A stretch of DNA of 64,000 bases, taken from Candidatus Dormiibacterota bacterium (GTDB lineage Bacteria; Chloroflexota; Dormibacteria; Aeolococcales; Aeolococcaceae). The notes under the pieces were generated by a model. The model was not told the DNA's origin, ran no database searches, and worked only from the letters and a program-made list of their open reading frames with translations. The translations under genes and the position numbers were made by a program. Positions 1 through 8,399 of the stretch are shown here, piece after piece. The stretch spans positions 17,865 to 81,864 of the forward strand of contig DASXNK010000191.1 of NCBI GenBank assembly GCA_036495095.1. Reading direction: 5' to 3'. Within the stretch, counting starts at the first letter, position 1. Every line of letters begins with the position of its first letter.

Positions 1-1
1 C

Positions 2-547
2 CGAGAGCTCGCCGGCGGCATGGTGGAGCGCTACCACGAGCCCTCCGCCGGCTTCTACGACACCGCGGTGGACGGCGACCCGCTGCTGGTCCGCCCCCGC
101 ACCCTCGACGACAACGCGGTGCCGGCGGGCCGCTCGACCGCGGCGCTGGCGCTGCTGCGGCTGGCGCTGCTCAGCGGCGAGTCGCGCTGGCGCGAGGTCG
201 CCGAGCGCACCGTGGCGCCGCTCGCCGCCGCCATCGGCCGCGCCCCGGTCGGGCTGGGCAACCTCGCCTGGGCGCTCGACCTCGCCCTCGCCGACACCCG
301 CGAGGTGGCCGTCGCCGGTGACCCCGCCGCCCCGGACACCCTCGAGATGGTCCGTGCGGTGCTCGGCGCCTGGCATCCCTGGCGGGTGCTGGCCTGGGGC
401 GAGGCCGACGGCGTCCCGCTGCTCGCCGACCGTCCGCCGGTCGACGGCCGGGCGACCGCGTACGTCTGCCGCGGCTTCGTCTGCGACGCCCCCACCACCG
501 AGGTGGAGCAGCTGCGCGCCGCCCTCGAGGTGCGCGCCGGGGGCTGA
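2..547 (+). CDS. YyaL/SSP411-type thioredoxin-domain protein, C-terminal part (5' truncated)
   Basis: Only the last ~181 residues are present; the reading frame is open to the left edge, so the true start lies outside the window. The visible part matches the C-terminal alpha/alpha-barrel half of the DUF255 (YyaL, SSP411/spermatogenesis-associated 20) family: a 'GFYDTA' stretch, then 'LLVRPRTLDDNAVPAG', and the characteristic ending 'YVCRGFVCDAPTTEVEQL'. Family members join an N-terminal thioredoxin-like fold to a glycosidase-like helical barrel; their reaction is not settled. The next gene begins 30 bases downstream on the same strand but has its own promoter-like hexamer. Family assignment is fairly sure; function is not. 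Confidence 0.8.
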   Translation, partial: RELAGGMVERYHEPSAGFYDTAVDGDPLLVRPRTLDDNAVPAGRSTAALALLRLALLSGESRWREVAERTVAPLAAAIGRAPVGLGNLAWALDLALADTREVAVAGDPAAPDTLEMVRAVLGAWHPWRVLAWGEADGVPLLADRPPVDGRATAYVCRGFVCDAPTTEVEQLRAALEVRAGG

Positions 548-563
548 GCCGGCGCCGGCGCGC

Positions 564-569
564 TACCGT
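564..569 (+). promoter_or_regulatory. -10-like element TACCGT, leaderless start
   Basis: TACCGT ends 8 bases before the GTG at 578, and no Shine-Dalgarno sequence is present. This spacing puts the transcription start at or next to the start codon. No clear -35 is visible. Confidence 0.4.
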
Positions 570-577
570 CCGGGGTC

Positions 578-1753
578 GTGATCGCGCTCAGCGCCGCCGA
601 GGCGCGCCGCCTGCTGCTCCACCGCCAGGGGCTGGGCGCCGCCGCCGAGCGGCGGGGGCGGACCGATGACCGGGTGGCCGCGATGCTGCGGCGGCTCGGA
701 GCGGTGCAGCTCGACACCATCTCGGTGCTCGCCCGCTCCCACGAGCTGGTCACCTACGCGCGGCTCGGCGCAGTCGGCCGCGCCGCGGTCGAGGCCGCGT
801 ACTGGGGCAGGCCGCCGCGCGCCTTCGAGTACTGGGCCCACGCCGCCTGCGTGCTGCCGCTGGAGGAGTGGCCGTGGTTCGAGGCGCGCCGCCGCCGCAA
901 CCGGGCGCGGCGGGAGCGCACCGAGCGCAGCACCGCCGCGGCCCGGAGCGAGGTGCTCGCCCGGCTCGCCGACCTCGGCCCGGTGACCACCGCCGACCTC
1001 GGAGGCGCCAAGAACGGCGCGGGGATCTGGTGGGACTGGTCGCCGCTCAAGCTCGCCGTCGAGGAGCTGCTCGCCGGCGGCGAGGTGGTCTGCGTGGAGC
1101 GGCGCGGCTGGCGGCGCGTCTACGAGCTCGCCGACCGGGCGGTGCCCGCCGAGCTGCGCGCTCTCGCGCCCCCCGACGACGTGGACTGCGCCGCCCACCT
1201 CGTCGGCCTGGCGGCGGAGCGGCTGGGGGTGGGGACGGTGCAGGACCTCGCCGACTACTTCCGCCTCCCGCTCGCCGACGCCCGCGCCGGGATCGAGGCG
1301 GCGCGGCTGACCCCCGTCGCCGTCGAGGCCTGGGGCGAGCCCGCCTGGGCCGACCCAGCCGCGCTGGTGGCCCCGCCGCCGCCGGCGCGGTTTCGCCCGG
1401 TGCTGCTCTCGCCCTTCGACTCGCTGCTGTGGGACCGGCGCCGCGCCGAGCGGACCCTGGGCTTCGTCCACCGCCTCGAGGCGTACGTCCCGCGGGCGCT
1501 GCGCCTGCACGGCTACTTCGTCATGCCGCTGCTCGCCGGCGGCCGGATCCGCGGCCGGGTCGACCCGGCGCGGAGCGGCCACACCCTGGTGGCGCGCCGG
1601 GTCTCGGTCGACCCCCCCGCGGTCCCGGCGATGGCGCGGGCGCTGGTGGAGGCGGCGTCCTGGGTGGGGTGCGACGCGGTCGCGGTGGAGGAGGTGGTGC
1701 CCGCGGAGCTGGCGGGGCCGCTGCGCGCCGCGGTGGCGGCGGCCGGAGGCTGA
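578..1753 (+). CDS. YcaQ/AlkZ-type winged-helix DNA glycosylase
   Basis: This 391-residue protein belongs to the HTH_42 winged-helix family (YcaQ/AlkZ). Characterised members are DNA glycosylases that excise bulky alkylated bases or unhook interstrand crosslinks. The N-terminus carries the family's Q-x-D catalytic signature as QLDTISVLARSHELVTYAR (Q44, D46). The central winged-helix repeats and the C-terminal 'SPFDSLLWDRRRAERTLGF' block are also typical, and the length is normal for the family. The GTG at 578 is chosen because it follows TACCGT by 8 bases and the N-terminus aligns directly with the family start. It is a single gene with no obvious operon partner. The substrate cannot be read from sequence; family assignment is confident. 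Confidence 0.85.
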   Translation: MIALSAAEARRLLLHRQGLGAAAERRGRTDDRVAAMLRRLGAVQLDTISVLARSHELVTYARLGAVGRAAVEAAYWGRPPRAFEYWAHAACVLPLEEWPWFEARRRRNRARRERTERSTAAARSEVLARLADLGPVTTADLGGAKNGAGIWWDWSPLKLAVEELLAGGEVVCVERRGWRRVYELADRAVPAELRALAPPDDVDCAAHLVGLAAERLGVGTVQDLADYFRLPLADARAGIEAARLTPVAVEAWGEPAWADPAALVAPPPPARFRPVLLSPFDSLLWDRRRAERTLGFVHRLEAYVPRALRLHGYFVMPLLAGGRIRGRVDPARSGHTLVARRVSVDPPAVPAMARALVEAASWVGCDAVAVEEVVPAELAGPLRAAVAAAGG

Positions 1754-1776
1754 CCCTGCCGCTGCCGAGGTGGTGT

Positions 1777-1811
1777 GACAACCTGATGAATGTCCGCATC
1801 AGAGTGTTGTC
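1777..1811. promoter_or_regulatory. Nested inverted repeat upstream of the XRE regulator
   Basis: Two nested inverted repeats lie here: GACAAC (1777-1782) with GTTGTC (1806-1811), and CTGATG (1783-1788) with CATCAG (1797-1802). A second imperfect palindrome, TTGTCTATATACAA (1807-1820), overlaps the presumed -10. The position suggests an operator bound by the regulator encoded immediately downstream. Binding is inferred, not shown. Confidence 0.45.
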
Positions 1812-1815
1812 TATA

Positions 1816-1821
1816 TACAAT
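1816..1821 (+). promoter_or_regulatory. -10 element TACAAT for the XRE-membrane protein operon
   Basis: TACAAT sits 10 bases before the GTG at 1832 and inside an AT-rich island unusual for this DNA. It is the same hexamer found 8 bases before the HNH gene at 33283. It argues that translation starts at GTG 1832 rather than at the ATG at 1820 (inside the hexamer) or 1790. Confidence 0.5.
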
Positions 1822-1831
1822 GATACGCAGC

Positions 1832-2137
1832 GTGGACAAAAAACGAGGTGGATCTCCGGCGGCCGGCGCCGGCGCCCCCCTGCACAACCGCATCGCGGTG
1901 CTCCGGGCCGAGCGCGGGCTCTCCCGGCAGCAGCTGGCCGACCGGGTCGAGGTGAACTACCAGACCGTCGGCTACCTCGAGCGCGGTGACTACAACCCCA
2001 GCCTCGAGCTCGCCTTCCGGCTGAGCGAGGTCTTCGGGGTACCGATCGAGGCGATCTTCTCGCGCCGGGCGTTCCGCCCGATGAGCGAGGAGCTCTACAG
2101 CCGCCAGCCCGGGGGAGGGCTCACCGATGAGCGCTGA
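1832..2137 (+). CDS. Small XRE-family transcriptional regulator
   Basis: This ~101-residue DNA-binding protein is of the YozG-like XRE type. The helix-turn-helix covers roughly residues 15-75, with 'LSRQQLADRVEVNYQTVGYL' as the recognition region followed by 'ERGDYNPSLELAFRLSEVFG', typical of compact one-domain regulators. Such regulators are often encoded next to integral membrane proteins whose expression they control. Here the stop overlaps the start of a membrane-protein gene by 11 bases, so the two are very likely co-transcribed and coupled. I prefer GTG 1832 because it follows TACAAT by 10 bases; ATG 1820 and ATG 1790 are in-frame alternatives adding 4 or 14 residues. Palindromes just upstream suggest autoregulation. 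Confidence 0.85.
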   Translation: MDKKRGGSPAAGAGAPLHNRIAVLRAERGLSRQQLADRVEVNYQTVGYLERGDYNPSLELAFRLSEVFGVPIEAIFSRRAFRPMSEELYSRQPGGGLTDER

Positions 2138-3263
2138 GGCACCCCGCCGGAGGCGGTCGAGACCGTCACCGCCAGCCCCCGTCCGCCTCGTCGTGGGGGT
2201 GGCGATCGCCGTCGTCGCGATGCTCGCGCTCTTCGCGGTGCCGGCCAGCGTCGGCTGGGGCTGGTTCGCCTATGCGGCGCTGGCGTTCGCCACCGTGGCC
2301 ACGATCCGCAGCACCCCGCGTGAGCCCGGGTTCTGGCTCGGCCGTCGCATCGTCCGCCGCGCCGTCGTGCTCGCCGTCGCCGCCGACTGCGTCGCCCTGC
2401 TCGGCACCGACCTCTCCGCCACCCACGGCGCCGCCCCCGGCGGGTTCCTGATCCTCGGCCTGCTGCTCCTCAACGTGGTGCTCGGCCGGGCGACCCTGCG
2501 GCTGGCGACCGCGCCGGACGCCGAGGTGGACGAGCGCCAGGAGGCGCTGCGCAACCGCGCTCACCACCTCGCCTACTGGCTGCTCGCGGTGGCGGTCGGG
2601 GGCACGGTGCTGGTGGCCGGCGTCGCCTCGGCGGCGAGCCGTGCCTGGCTGGAGACGGCGCTGCACGGCGGGGCCTGGTGGGTGCTCGGCGAGCTCCTCT
2701 TCGTCCTCCCCGCGCTCACCCTGGCGTGGCTGGAGCCGGACCGGTTCGCACCCGAGGAGGCCGCGGTCCGCGACCGCCGCTCCCAGATCGGCCTCGGCCT
2801 GCTGGCGGTCACGGTGCTGACCCCGTTCCTGCTCTGCGCGGGATCCCTGGTGCTGCCGCTCCGGAGCACGTCGTCGGTCTCGGCGCCGATGCCGGGCCTC
2901 CCCGAGGCGGTGCGCGAGCCGGGGGCGGCGACGCCCCCCGCGCCGGCCGGCTGCCGGGAGTTCACCGCCGCGGTGCGGCTCGGCCTGGGTGCCGGCGGGG
3001 AGATCCCGCTGCACGCCCTCGCCTGCTGGGACGGCCGCTCCGCCTACGAGAGCTGGGGCCTCAACCAGAGCGACTGCACCTTCGCGTCCACCACCCTGGC
3101 GCTGTTCACCACCCGGCGCTGCTCGCGCACCACCACCGCCGACGGGACCCTCCACTTCGTCTACACCGCGGAGGCCCGGCCGCTGCTGCTCCCCTTCCTC
3201 TCGCGCGACGTCACCGTCGAGCTGGTCCTCGACCGCAACGGCACCCCGGTGCGCTTCCCATGA
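2127..3263 (+). CDS. Membrane protein with DERQ motif and four-cysteine C-terminal domain (paralogue A)
   Basis: This 378-residue protein has six to seven predicted membrane segments (about residues 21-40, 46-60, 79-95, 106-121, 150-170, 183-200 and 221-243). A cytoplasmic-type 'VDERQEALRNRAHHLAYWLL' motif (DERQ at 135-138) follows the fourth. The C-terminal ~100 residues form a separate domain, probably outside the membrane, with cysteines at 276, 300, 317 and 332 and an ending 'DVTVELVLDRNGTPVRFP'. The next gene encodes a clear paralogue with the same order of parts. DERxx motifs before a helix pair are known in membrane proteins encoded beside small XRE regulators, but I do not recognise the C-terminal domain. 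The gene overlaps the regulator by 11 bases and the next gene by 4. Function unknown. Confidence 0.75.
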   Translation: MSAEAPRRRRSRPSPPAPVRLVVGVAIAVVAMLALFAVPASVGWGWFAYAALAFATVATIRSTPREPGFWLGRRIVRRAVVLAVAADCVALLGTDLSATHGAAPGGFLILGLLLLNVVLGRATLRLATAPDAEVDERQEALRNRAHHLAYWLLAVAVGGTVLVAGVASAASRAWLETALHGGAWWVLGELLFVLPALTLAWLEPDRFAPEEAAVRDRRSQIGLGLLAVTVLTPFLLCAGSLVLPLRSTSSVSAPMPGLPEAVREPGAATPPAPAGCREFTAAVRLGLGAGGEIPLHALACWDGRSAYESWGLNQSDCTFASTTLALFTTRRCSRTTTADGTLHFVYTAEARPLLLPFLSRDVTVELVLDRNGTPVRFP

Positions 3264-4216
3264 TCCGCCGCCGCAACCGCCGCCTCCTGGTCCTCGTCAC
3301 CCTCGCCCTGGTCACGCTGCTGGGCTCGGCGCTGCCGGGCTCGCTCCGCGGGCTGGGAATCGTTCCCACCCTGGCGCTCACCGTGGTCGGCGCCGTCCTG
3401 GTCCGCGCCACCGGTGGCCTCGCGTTCGCCCGCGGTCGCCGGCTCGACGAGCGCCAGGCGCAGCGGCGCGACCGGGCCCACCGGCGCGGCTTCCGGCTCC
3501 TCGGCCTCGCCGTGGTGCTGCTCCTGGTGGTCTGGTCGGTGAGCACCGGCATCGCCACCGGCTCGGGCCACGACACCTTCTCGCAGCTCGACAACGGCCT
3601 CGCCGCCCGGGTGATCGTCGCCCTGCTGGGGCTGGTGGTGATGATGCCGACCCTGGTCCTCGCCTGGACCGAGCCCGACGCCGTCGAGGAGACCGGGGCG
3701 AAGCCGGCGCCGCTGCGGCCGCTGCTCGCGGTGCCCGCGATCGCCGCGGCCTGGCTGCTGGCGGTGGTGGCGGCGCCGGCGCAGACCGCCGCCGCCTCCG
3801 GCGACGTCTCGGTCGGCGGCCTCACCGTCACCGGGCTGAGCTGCCGCCACGTCGCCACCGGGCGCGTCATCGGCGCGCAGTTCGGCGCCACCGTCGGCCT
3901 CCGCGCCGAGGTCTGCTGGAACGGGCGCCAGGCGTTCATCGTCGGAGACCCGTCGACGCCGCCCCCCGCCGGGGCGATCCCGAACGACGTCCTCCCACCC
4001 TTCGCCGAGCCCGACCTCACCGCCTGCGGCGCCGACAGCCGGGACGACTTCGCCGCCGTCACCGGGATCCGCTGCACCGCCACCACCGACCCGCGGGGCA
4101 CCCTCCACTACACCGTGCACGCCCGGGTCGCCCCGCTCCCCCTCGGCATCGCCGCGCGGGACGTCGCCCTCAGCCTGGTGGTGGCCCGCGACGGCACCGT
4201 CCTGGAGGTCCCGTAG
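3260..4216 (+). CDS. Membrane protein with DERQ motif and four-cysteine C-terminal domain (paralogue B)
   Basis: This 318-residue paralogue of the preceding protein has fewer N-terminal helices (about residues 10-25, 33-50, 80-98, 115-136 and 155-172). The DERQ motif is at 63-66 ('RLDERQAQRRDRAHRRGF'). The C-terminal domain again has four cysteines (195, 219, 256, 272). The first pair is spaced exactly as in paralogue A (24 residues), and both share the patterns CW-D/N-GR and DGTLHF / RGTLHY. Its ATG overlaps the upstream stop (ATGA), so it is translationally coupled. It ends 3 bases before the convergent aminotransferase gene. The pairing suggests a heteromeric membrane complex or sensor pair controlled by the XRE protein; that is inference. 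Confidence 0.75.
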   Translation: MIRRRNRRLLVLVTLALVTLLGSALPGSLRGLGIVPTLALTVVGAVLVRATGGLAFARGRRLDERQAQRRDRAHRRGFRLLGLAVVLLLVVWSVSTGIATGSGHDTFSQLDNGLAARVIVALLGLVVMMPTLVLAWTEPDAVEETGAKPAPLRPLLAVPAIAAAWLLAVVAAPAQTAAASGDVSVGGLTVTGLSCRHVATGRVIGAQFGATVGLRAEVCWNGRQAFIVGDPSTPPPAGAIPNDVLPPFAEPDLTACGADSRDDFAAVTGIRCTATTDPRGTLHYTVHARVAPLPLGIAARDVALSLVVARDGTVLEVP

Positions 4217-4219
4217 CCC

Positions 4220-5641
4220 TCAGAACTGGCCGCAGCCGGCTCCGTGCACGCTCGCGGTCAGCTCCGGCAGGGGCTCGATGCGGGGCAGCACCCGGGCGTC
4301 CTCCACCGGGGCGAAGTCGCCGGTCGCCGGGTCCTGCGCGTAGGCGAGGGCGGGCCCGTCGTGCACCAGCGACGCGAGGGCGTCGCAGAACAGGTCGACG
4401 TCGGCCTCGGTGGTGGCGATGCTGAAGGATGCGCGCACCGCCCCCGGGATGGTGGCGCGCTCGCCCCGGCGCAGCGCGTCGCGGATCCCCTGGGCCTGCT
4501 CGTCGGAGATGCCCAGCAGGTGGGTGATGTAGGGGTGGGCGCAGAAGCAGCCGTGACGCACCCCGATGGCGTGCTCGGCGCTCAGCGCGGCGGCCACCAG
4601 GGCGTGATGGATCCCGGGAACCGTCAGCGTCACCACGCCGACCCGGTCGATCCCGGGGCCGTCCTCCCAGAGCCGGTGGTGGACCAGGGCGGGCAGCTCG
4701 GCGAGGCGCTCGCGGGCGCGGGCGAGCAGGGTTCGCTCGTGCTCGGCGACGCGCTCCATGCCGACCGCCTCGAGGGTGGCCGCCGCCGCCGCCAGCGCCA
4801 CCGCGCCGATGACGTTCGGCGAGCCCGCCTCGAGGCGGTCGGGGAGCCCGGTCCAGAGCACGTCGTCGAGGGTCACGAAGTCGACCGCGCCGCCGCCGGC
4901 GAGCAGCGGCTCGCAGCCCTCGAGGAGCGCGTCGGCGGCGACCAGCGCGCCGGCGCCGAAGGGCGCGTACATCTTGTGGCCGCTGAGGCTGAGGCAGTCG
5001 ATGCCCGACGCCGCCATGTCGATGCGGCGGTGCGGGGCCAGCTGGGCGGCGTCGACGGCGAGCAGGGCGCCGTGCTCGTGGGCGAGGCGGCCGAGCTCGG
5101 CGATCGGGAGGATCTCGCCGGTCACGTTGCTGGCCCCGGTGACGGCGAGCACCGCCACCGGGTGCGCGGGGTCGCGCAGCGCGGCGGCGACCGCCTCGAG
5201 CAGCGCCTCCGGGGAGGGCGGCGGCGGCAGCGTCACCACCGGCGCCACCCGCCGCCAGGGCAGCAGGTTGGCGTGGTGCTCGACCGCGGTGGTGAGCACC
5301 ACGTGACCGTCGGGGATGCGCAGGCAGTGGGCGAGGTGGTTGACGGCGTCCGTCGTGTTCCGGACGAAGATGACCGAATCGGTGGGGCGGGCGCCGACGA
5401 ACCCGGCGACGGTCTGGCGCGCGGCCTCGTAGAGCCGGGTCGACACCTGCGAGGTGAAGCCGGCGCCGCGGTGGACGCTCGAGTACCAGGGCAGGGCCCG
5501 CTCCACCGCCTCGAGCACGGCGCCCATCGCCGGGGTGCTGGCGGCGGCGTCGAGGTTGACGTAGCGGCGCCGGCCGCCGGTGGCCAGGGGCACCTCGAGG
5601 TCGGCGCCGATCAGCACGGGCAGCGGAGGCGGAGTGGCCAT
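4220..5641 (-). CDS. Class-V aminotransferase / cysteine desulfurase-like enzyme
   Basis: This 473-residue PLP-dependent fold-type I enzyme resembles cysteine desulfurases of the SufS/CsdA group. The PLP lysine is K223 in 'LSGHKMYAPFGAGALV', preceded by 'VDAAQLAPHRRIDMA' (the PLP-ring aspartate region). A cysteine-containing loop 'VRHGCFCAHPYITHLLGI' sits where SufS-type enzymes carry the persulfide cysteine. No suf or isc partner genes are adjacent, so a role in Fe-S assembly is not supported by context; it could be a selenocysteine lyase-like or other aminotransferase V enzyme. ATG 5641 is chosen because TACGCT lies 9 bases upstream and the N-terminus fits the family. It converges with the membrane protein gene with a 3-base gap. 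Confidence 0.8.
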   Translation of the reverse strand: MATPPPLPVLIGADLEVPLATGGRRRYVNLDAAASTPAMGAVLEAVERALPWYSSVHRGAGFTSQVSTRLYEAARQTVAGFVGARPTDSVIFVRNTTDAVNHLAHCLRIPDGHVVLTTAVEHHANLLPWRRVAPVVTLPPPPSPEALLEAVAAALRDPAHPVAVLAVTGASNVTGEILPIAELGRLAHEHGALLAVDAAQLAPHRRIDMAASGIDCLSLSGHKMYAPFGAGALVAADALLEGCEPLLAGGGAVDFVTLDDVLWTGLPDRLEAGSPNVIGAVALAAAAATLEAVGMERVAEHERTLLARARERLAELPALVHHRLWEDGPGIDRVGVVTLTVPGIHHALVAAALSAEHAIGVRHGCFCAHPYITHLLGISDEQAQGIRDALRRGERATIPGAVRASFSIATTEADVDLFCDALASLVHDGPALAYAQDPATGDFAPVEDARVLPRIEPLPELTASVHGAGCGQF

Positions 5642-5650
5642 GTGGCGGCC

Positions 5651-5656
5651 AGCGTA
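5651..5656 (-). promoter_or_regulatory. -10-like element TACGCT, leaderless start
   Basis: Read on the minus strand, TACGCT ends 9 bases before ATG 5641, with no Shine-Dalgarno sequence between. Confidence 0.35.
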
Positions 5657-5730
5657 CCGCGCCCATGCCATCCCGGCGGCGGGGGGTGGGGCACCATCGC
5701 GCCCCGGTCCCCACCGCCGCAGAGCGGCCG

Positions 5731-6141
5731 CTACCCCCTGGAGTGGTGCTTGGTCGTGGTCCTGTGGTGCGACGTGGTCGTGCCCGCGCCCATGGCCTGG
5801 CGCTGCGCCGTGCTGAGGTGGCTGCCGCAGCTGCTGTTCCCGGCGGCGCCGCCGGTGGTCGAGCCGGTGCTGCCGCTCAGGCTGGAGCCGGTGCTGCCGC
5901 TGGTCGAGCTGCCGCCCGAGGCGCCGCCGAGCAGCGGAACCATGAGCTGGTCGAGCAGGCCGAGGCTGTTGCCGACCTGGTTCTGGCCGCCGAGGGCCCC
6001 GTTGACCCCGTTCGAGGCACCCCCCGCGATGACGCCGCAGGCCGCGCCGGTCCCACCGGACGAGGCATGCCCCACGACGGAGAACGCGGAGGCGCTCAGG
6101 GTGGCTGCGGCCGCGATCGCCGCGAGGTGCCGGATGCGCAT
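5731..6141 (-). CDS. Small secreted Gly/Ser/Thr-rich protein
   Basis: This 136-residue protein opens with a signal peptide (basic start 'MRIRHLAAIAAAAT', hydrophobic core, cleavage plausible after 'VVGHASS'). The first part of the mature region, 'CGVIAGGASNGVNGALGG', recalls short hydrophobic surface proteins. A low-complexity block of 'GSTGSS' repeats follows, then a second cysteine and a basic, histidine-rich tail ('SHHRTTTKHHSRG'). Two cysteines bracket the repeat region and could form a disulfide. A strong ribosome-binding site (AAGGGAGGG) precedes the ATG. I do not recognise a family; the resemblance to chaplin-like surface proteins is only compositional. It is a single gene upstream of the hut operon on the other side of hutI. 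Confidence 0.6.
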   Translation of the reverse strand: MRIRHLAAIAAAATLSASAFSVVGHASSGGTGAACGVIAGGASNGVNGALGGQNQVGNSLGLLDQLMVPLLGGASGGSSTSGSTGSSLSGSTGSTTGGAAGNSSCGSHLSTAQRQAMGAGTTTSHHRTTTKHHSRG

Positions 6142-6248
6142 GTGGTCGTTCCCTCCCTTCCCGTGTGCCGGGCTCACGGCCCGTGCGACCCTTCCGACGA
6201 TCGGGGTGGGCGAATGTGTGCGCCGCTTGGTGCGTTCGTCCGGGCAGG

Positions 6249-7475
6249 TCAGCCGCCGGCCGCCACCCTGCCCCCGCGGACCACGGTCCGGACCGGCGCG
6301 GCACCGAGGTGGTAGCCGAGGTCGAGCCAGTGCGGGGTGTCGAGCACCGCCAGGTCGCACCGCATCCCCGCCCGGAGCACTCCCCGGTCGCCGAGGGCGA
6401 GGGCGGCGGCGCCTCCGGCGGTGGCGGCGACCACCGCCTGGGCTGGGGTGAGGCCTCCGAGCGCCACCGCCAGGGAGATCATCAGCGGCATCGACTCGCT
6501 GTAGCAGGTGCCGGGGTTGCAGTCGGTGGCCACCGCGACCCGGGCGCCCGCCTCGAGCAGCCGCCGGCCCGGGGGCGGCGGCCCGCCCAGCACCAGCGCC
6601 GCCCCGGGGAGGATGACCCCGACCACCCCGGCGGCGGCGAGGGCGCGGAGATCGCCGTCGTCGGCGTGCTCGAGGTGGTCGGCGCTCACCGCCCCGGCGG
6701 CGGCGGCGAGCCGGGCGCCGCCGCCGCGGCTGCGCTGGTCGGCGTGGAGCTTCCCCCGCAGCCCCACCCGCCGGCCCGCCTCGAGCAGCCGGAGGCACTC
6801 CTCGGGCCGGTAGGCGCCGCGCTCGCAGAAGGCGTCGACGAAGCGCGCCAGGCCGGCGGCCCCCTCCACCCCGCTGCCGCACGCGCGGGCGACGAAGGCC
6901 TCGCGGTCGCCGTCGGGGAGGGCGTGGAGGGGCAGGTACGTGGTCAGCACGTCGGGGAGGTCGGGGTCCTCGCCGAGCGCGAGGGCGGCGCGCAGCTGGC
7001 GCAGCTCCGCCTCCTCGTCGAGGCCGTAGCCGCTCTTCACCTCGACGGTGGTGGTGCCCGCGCCGAGCATCCGCCGCGCCCGCGGCCGGGCCGCCACCAC
7101 CAGCTCCTCGAGGCTGCCGGCGCGGGTGGCGGCGACGGTGGCGCGGATGCCCCCGCCGGCGGCCGCGATCGCCTCGTAGCCGCGTCCCTCCGCCCGGGCC
7201 GCGTACTCGCCGCTGCGCTCGCCCAGCCAGACCAGGTGGCTGTGGGCGTCGACGAAGCCGGGCACCACCGCCGCCCCCCCGGCGTCGAGCACCACCGTGC
7301 CGGGACCGACCGCGACCGCGCCGGTGACCTCGGCCGCGGTCCCCACCGCGAGGATCCGCGACCCGGCCGCCGCCACCGCGGCGCCCGCCACCACCCCCGG
7401 GGCGTCGCCGCGGTCGGGGTCGCAGGTGACCAGCGCGCCGATGTTGCGCACCAGCAGGGTGGCGGCCGCCTCCAT
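6249..7475 (-). CDS. hutI: Imidazolonepropionase (HutI)
   Basis: This 408-residue amidohydrolase opens the imidazolone ring to N-formimidoyl-glutamate, the third step of histidine degradation. Visible hallmarks are the H-x-H metal site in 'VDAHSHLVWLG', 'VEVKSGYGLD', 'KLHADQRS', 'SADHLEH', and the metal-binding aspartate in 'ATDCNPGTCYSESM'. Length is normal. It is the last gene of the hutH-hutU-hutG-hutI operon and starts 3 bases after the hutG stop, so it is almost certainly co-transcribed. A GC-rich region, with no convincing terminator that I could see, separates it from the next minus-strand gene. Confidence 0.95.
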   Translation of the reverse strand: MEAAATLLVRNIGALVTCDPDRGDAPGVVAGAAVAAAGSRILAVGTAAEVTGAVAVGPGTVVLDAGGAAVVPGFVDAHSHLVWLGERSGEYAARAEGRGYEAIAAAGGGIRATVAATRAGSLEELVVAARPRARRMLGAGTTTVEVKSGYGLDEEAELRQLRAALALGEDPDLPDVLTTYLPLHALPDGDREAFVARACGSGVEGAAGLARFVDAFCERGAYRPEECLRLLEAGRRVGLRGKLHADQRSRGGGARLAAAAGAVSADHLEHADDGDLRALAAAGVVGVILPGAALVLGGPPPPGRRLLEAGARVAVATDCNPGTCYSESMPLMISLAVALGGLTPAQAVVAATAGGAAALALGDRGVLRAGMRCDLAVLDTPHWLDLGYHLGAAPVRTVVRGGRVAAGG

Positions 7476-7478
7476 CGC

Positions 7479-8399
7479 TCAGATCGCGGTGGACAGGGCA
7501 CGCCGCCGCTGCACCAGGCCGCTGCAGAAGGCGAGGAACACCGAGGCCATGCAGCGCACCGTGGCGCCGGCGAGGTCGGCGGCGGCGTCCACCTCGGTGA
7601 GGTCGACGGCGACCACCCGGGGGTCGGCGCCGAGCAGGTGGGCGGCCTCCTGGAGATGGTGGGGGGTCAGGCCGCCGGGCATGCTCGCCGGGCAGGCGGG
7701 AGCGAAGGCGCGGTCGAGCACGTCCATGTCGATGTCCACGTACACCCGCCGCGCCCCGTGGCGCTCGAGCACGGCGAGCACCTCGTCGAGCAGCCGGGCC
7801 ATCCCCACCGACCGCACCTGCCCGGCGCGGCGCATCTGCACCCCGCGGTCGAGCGCCCAGCGGTGGTGCTCGGCGGTGTTCGCGAAGCCGTGGAGACCGA
7901 CCTGGGCGACCCGCCTGCCGGGGAGGCCGAGCTCGATCAGCTCGCGCACCGGGGTGCCGTTGCGGGGGCCGCCGATCGCCGAGCGCACGTCGTGGTGGGC
8001 GTCGAGGGTGAGCAGCCCCCAGCCGTCGCCGAGGCCGCCGCCGGCGAGGCCGCAGAGCGCCGGCCGGGTCAGCGAGTTGTCGCCGCCGATGACCGCGACC
8101 ACCGGGGCGCGGTCGCGGGCCGCGGCCACCGCGGCCTCGAGGCGCGCGTGCGCGGCGGCGGCGCCGGCGTCGTCCGCGTCGCCCTCGATGTCGCCGAGGT
8201 CGAGCACCGGCAGGTCGGCGAGATCGATGCCGTGGTCGCCGTCGAAGGTGCTGAACCGGGTCAGCGCGCGGCGGAAGGCGGCGGGGGTGAGCTGTGCCTG
8301 CGAGGGGCTGATCGAGGCCTTCGCCAGCGGGGCGCCGAGCACCGCCAGGTCCGGGCTCCCGCCCCCGTCGCCGCGCTCCAGCCACTCCCGCGCGTTCAC
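7479..8399 (-). CDS. hutG: Arginase-family formimidoylglutamase (HutG)
   Basis: This 306-residue ureohydrolase hydrolyses N-formimidoyl-glutamate to glutamate and formamide. The manganese motifs are visible: 'GGDNSLTRP', '[10 protein letters not shown]' and '[17 protein letters not shown]'. The first motif has asparagine where most ureohydrolases have histidine (GGDH); GGDN is, from memory, the form seen in actinobacterial hut clusters. The GTG start overlaps the hutU stop (GTGA), which fixes the start. Position between hutU and hutI supports the pathway role over arginase or agmatinase. Confidence 0.9.
   Translation of the reverse strand: MNAREWLERGDGGGSPDLAVLGAPLAKASISPSQAQLTPAAFRRALTRFSTFDGDHGIDLADLPVLDLGDIEGDADDAGAAAAHARLEAAVAAARDRAPVVAVIGGDNSLTRPALCGLAGGGLGDGWGLLTLDAHHDVRSAIGGPRNGTPVRELIELGLPGRRVAQVGLHGFANTAEHHRWALDRGVQMRRAGQVRSVGMARLLDEVLAVLERHGARRVYVDIDMDVLDRAFAPACPASMPGGLTPHHLQEAAHLLGADPRVVAVDLTEVDAAADLAGATVRCMASVFLAFCSGLVQRRRALSTAI

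Noticed and set aside
4244..6451. A 735-codon open frame on the plus strand opposite the aminotransferase
   Set aside because: Composition is Arg/Gly/Ala-rich without motifs, while the minus strand encodes a clear PLP enzyme.
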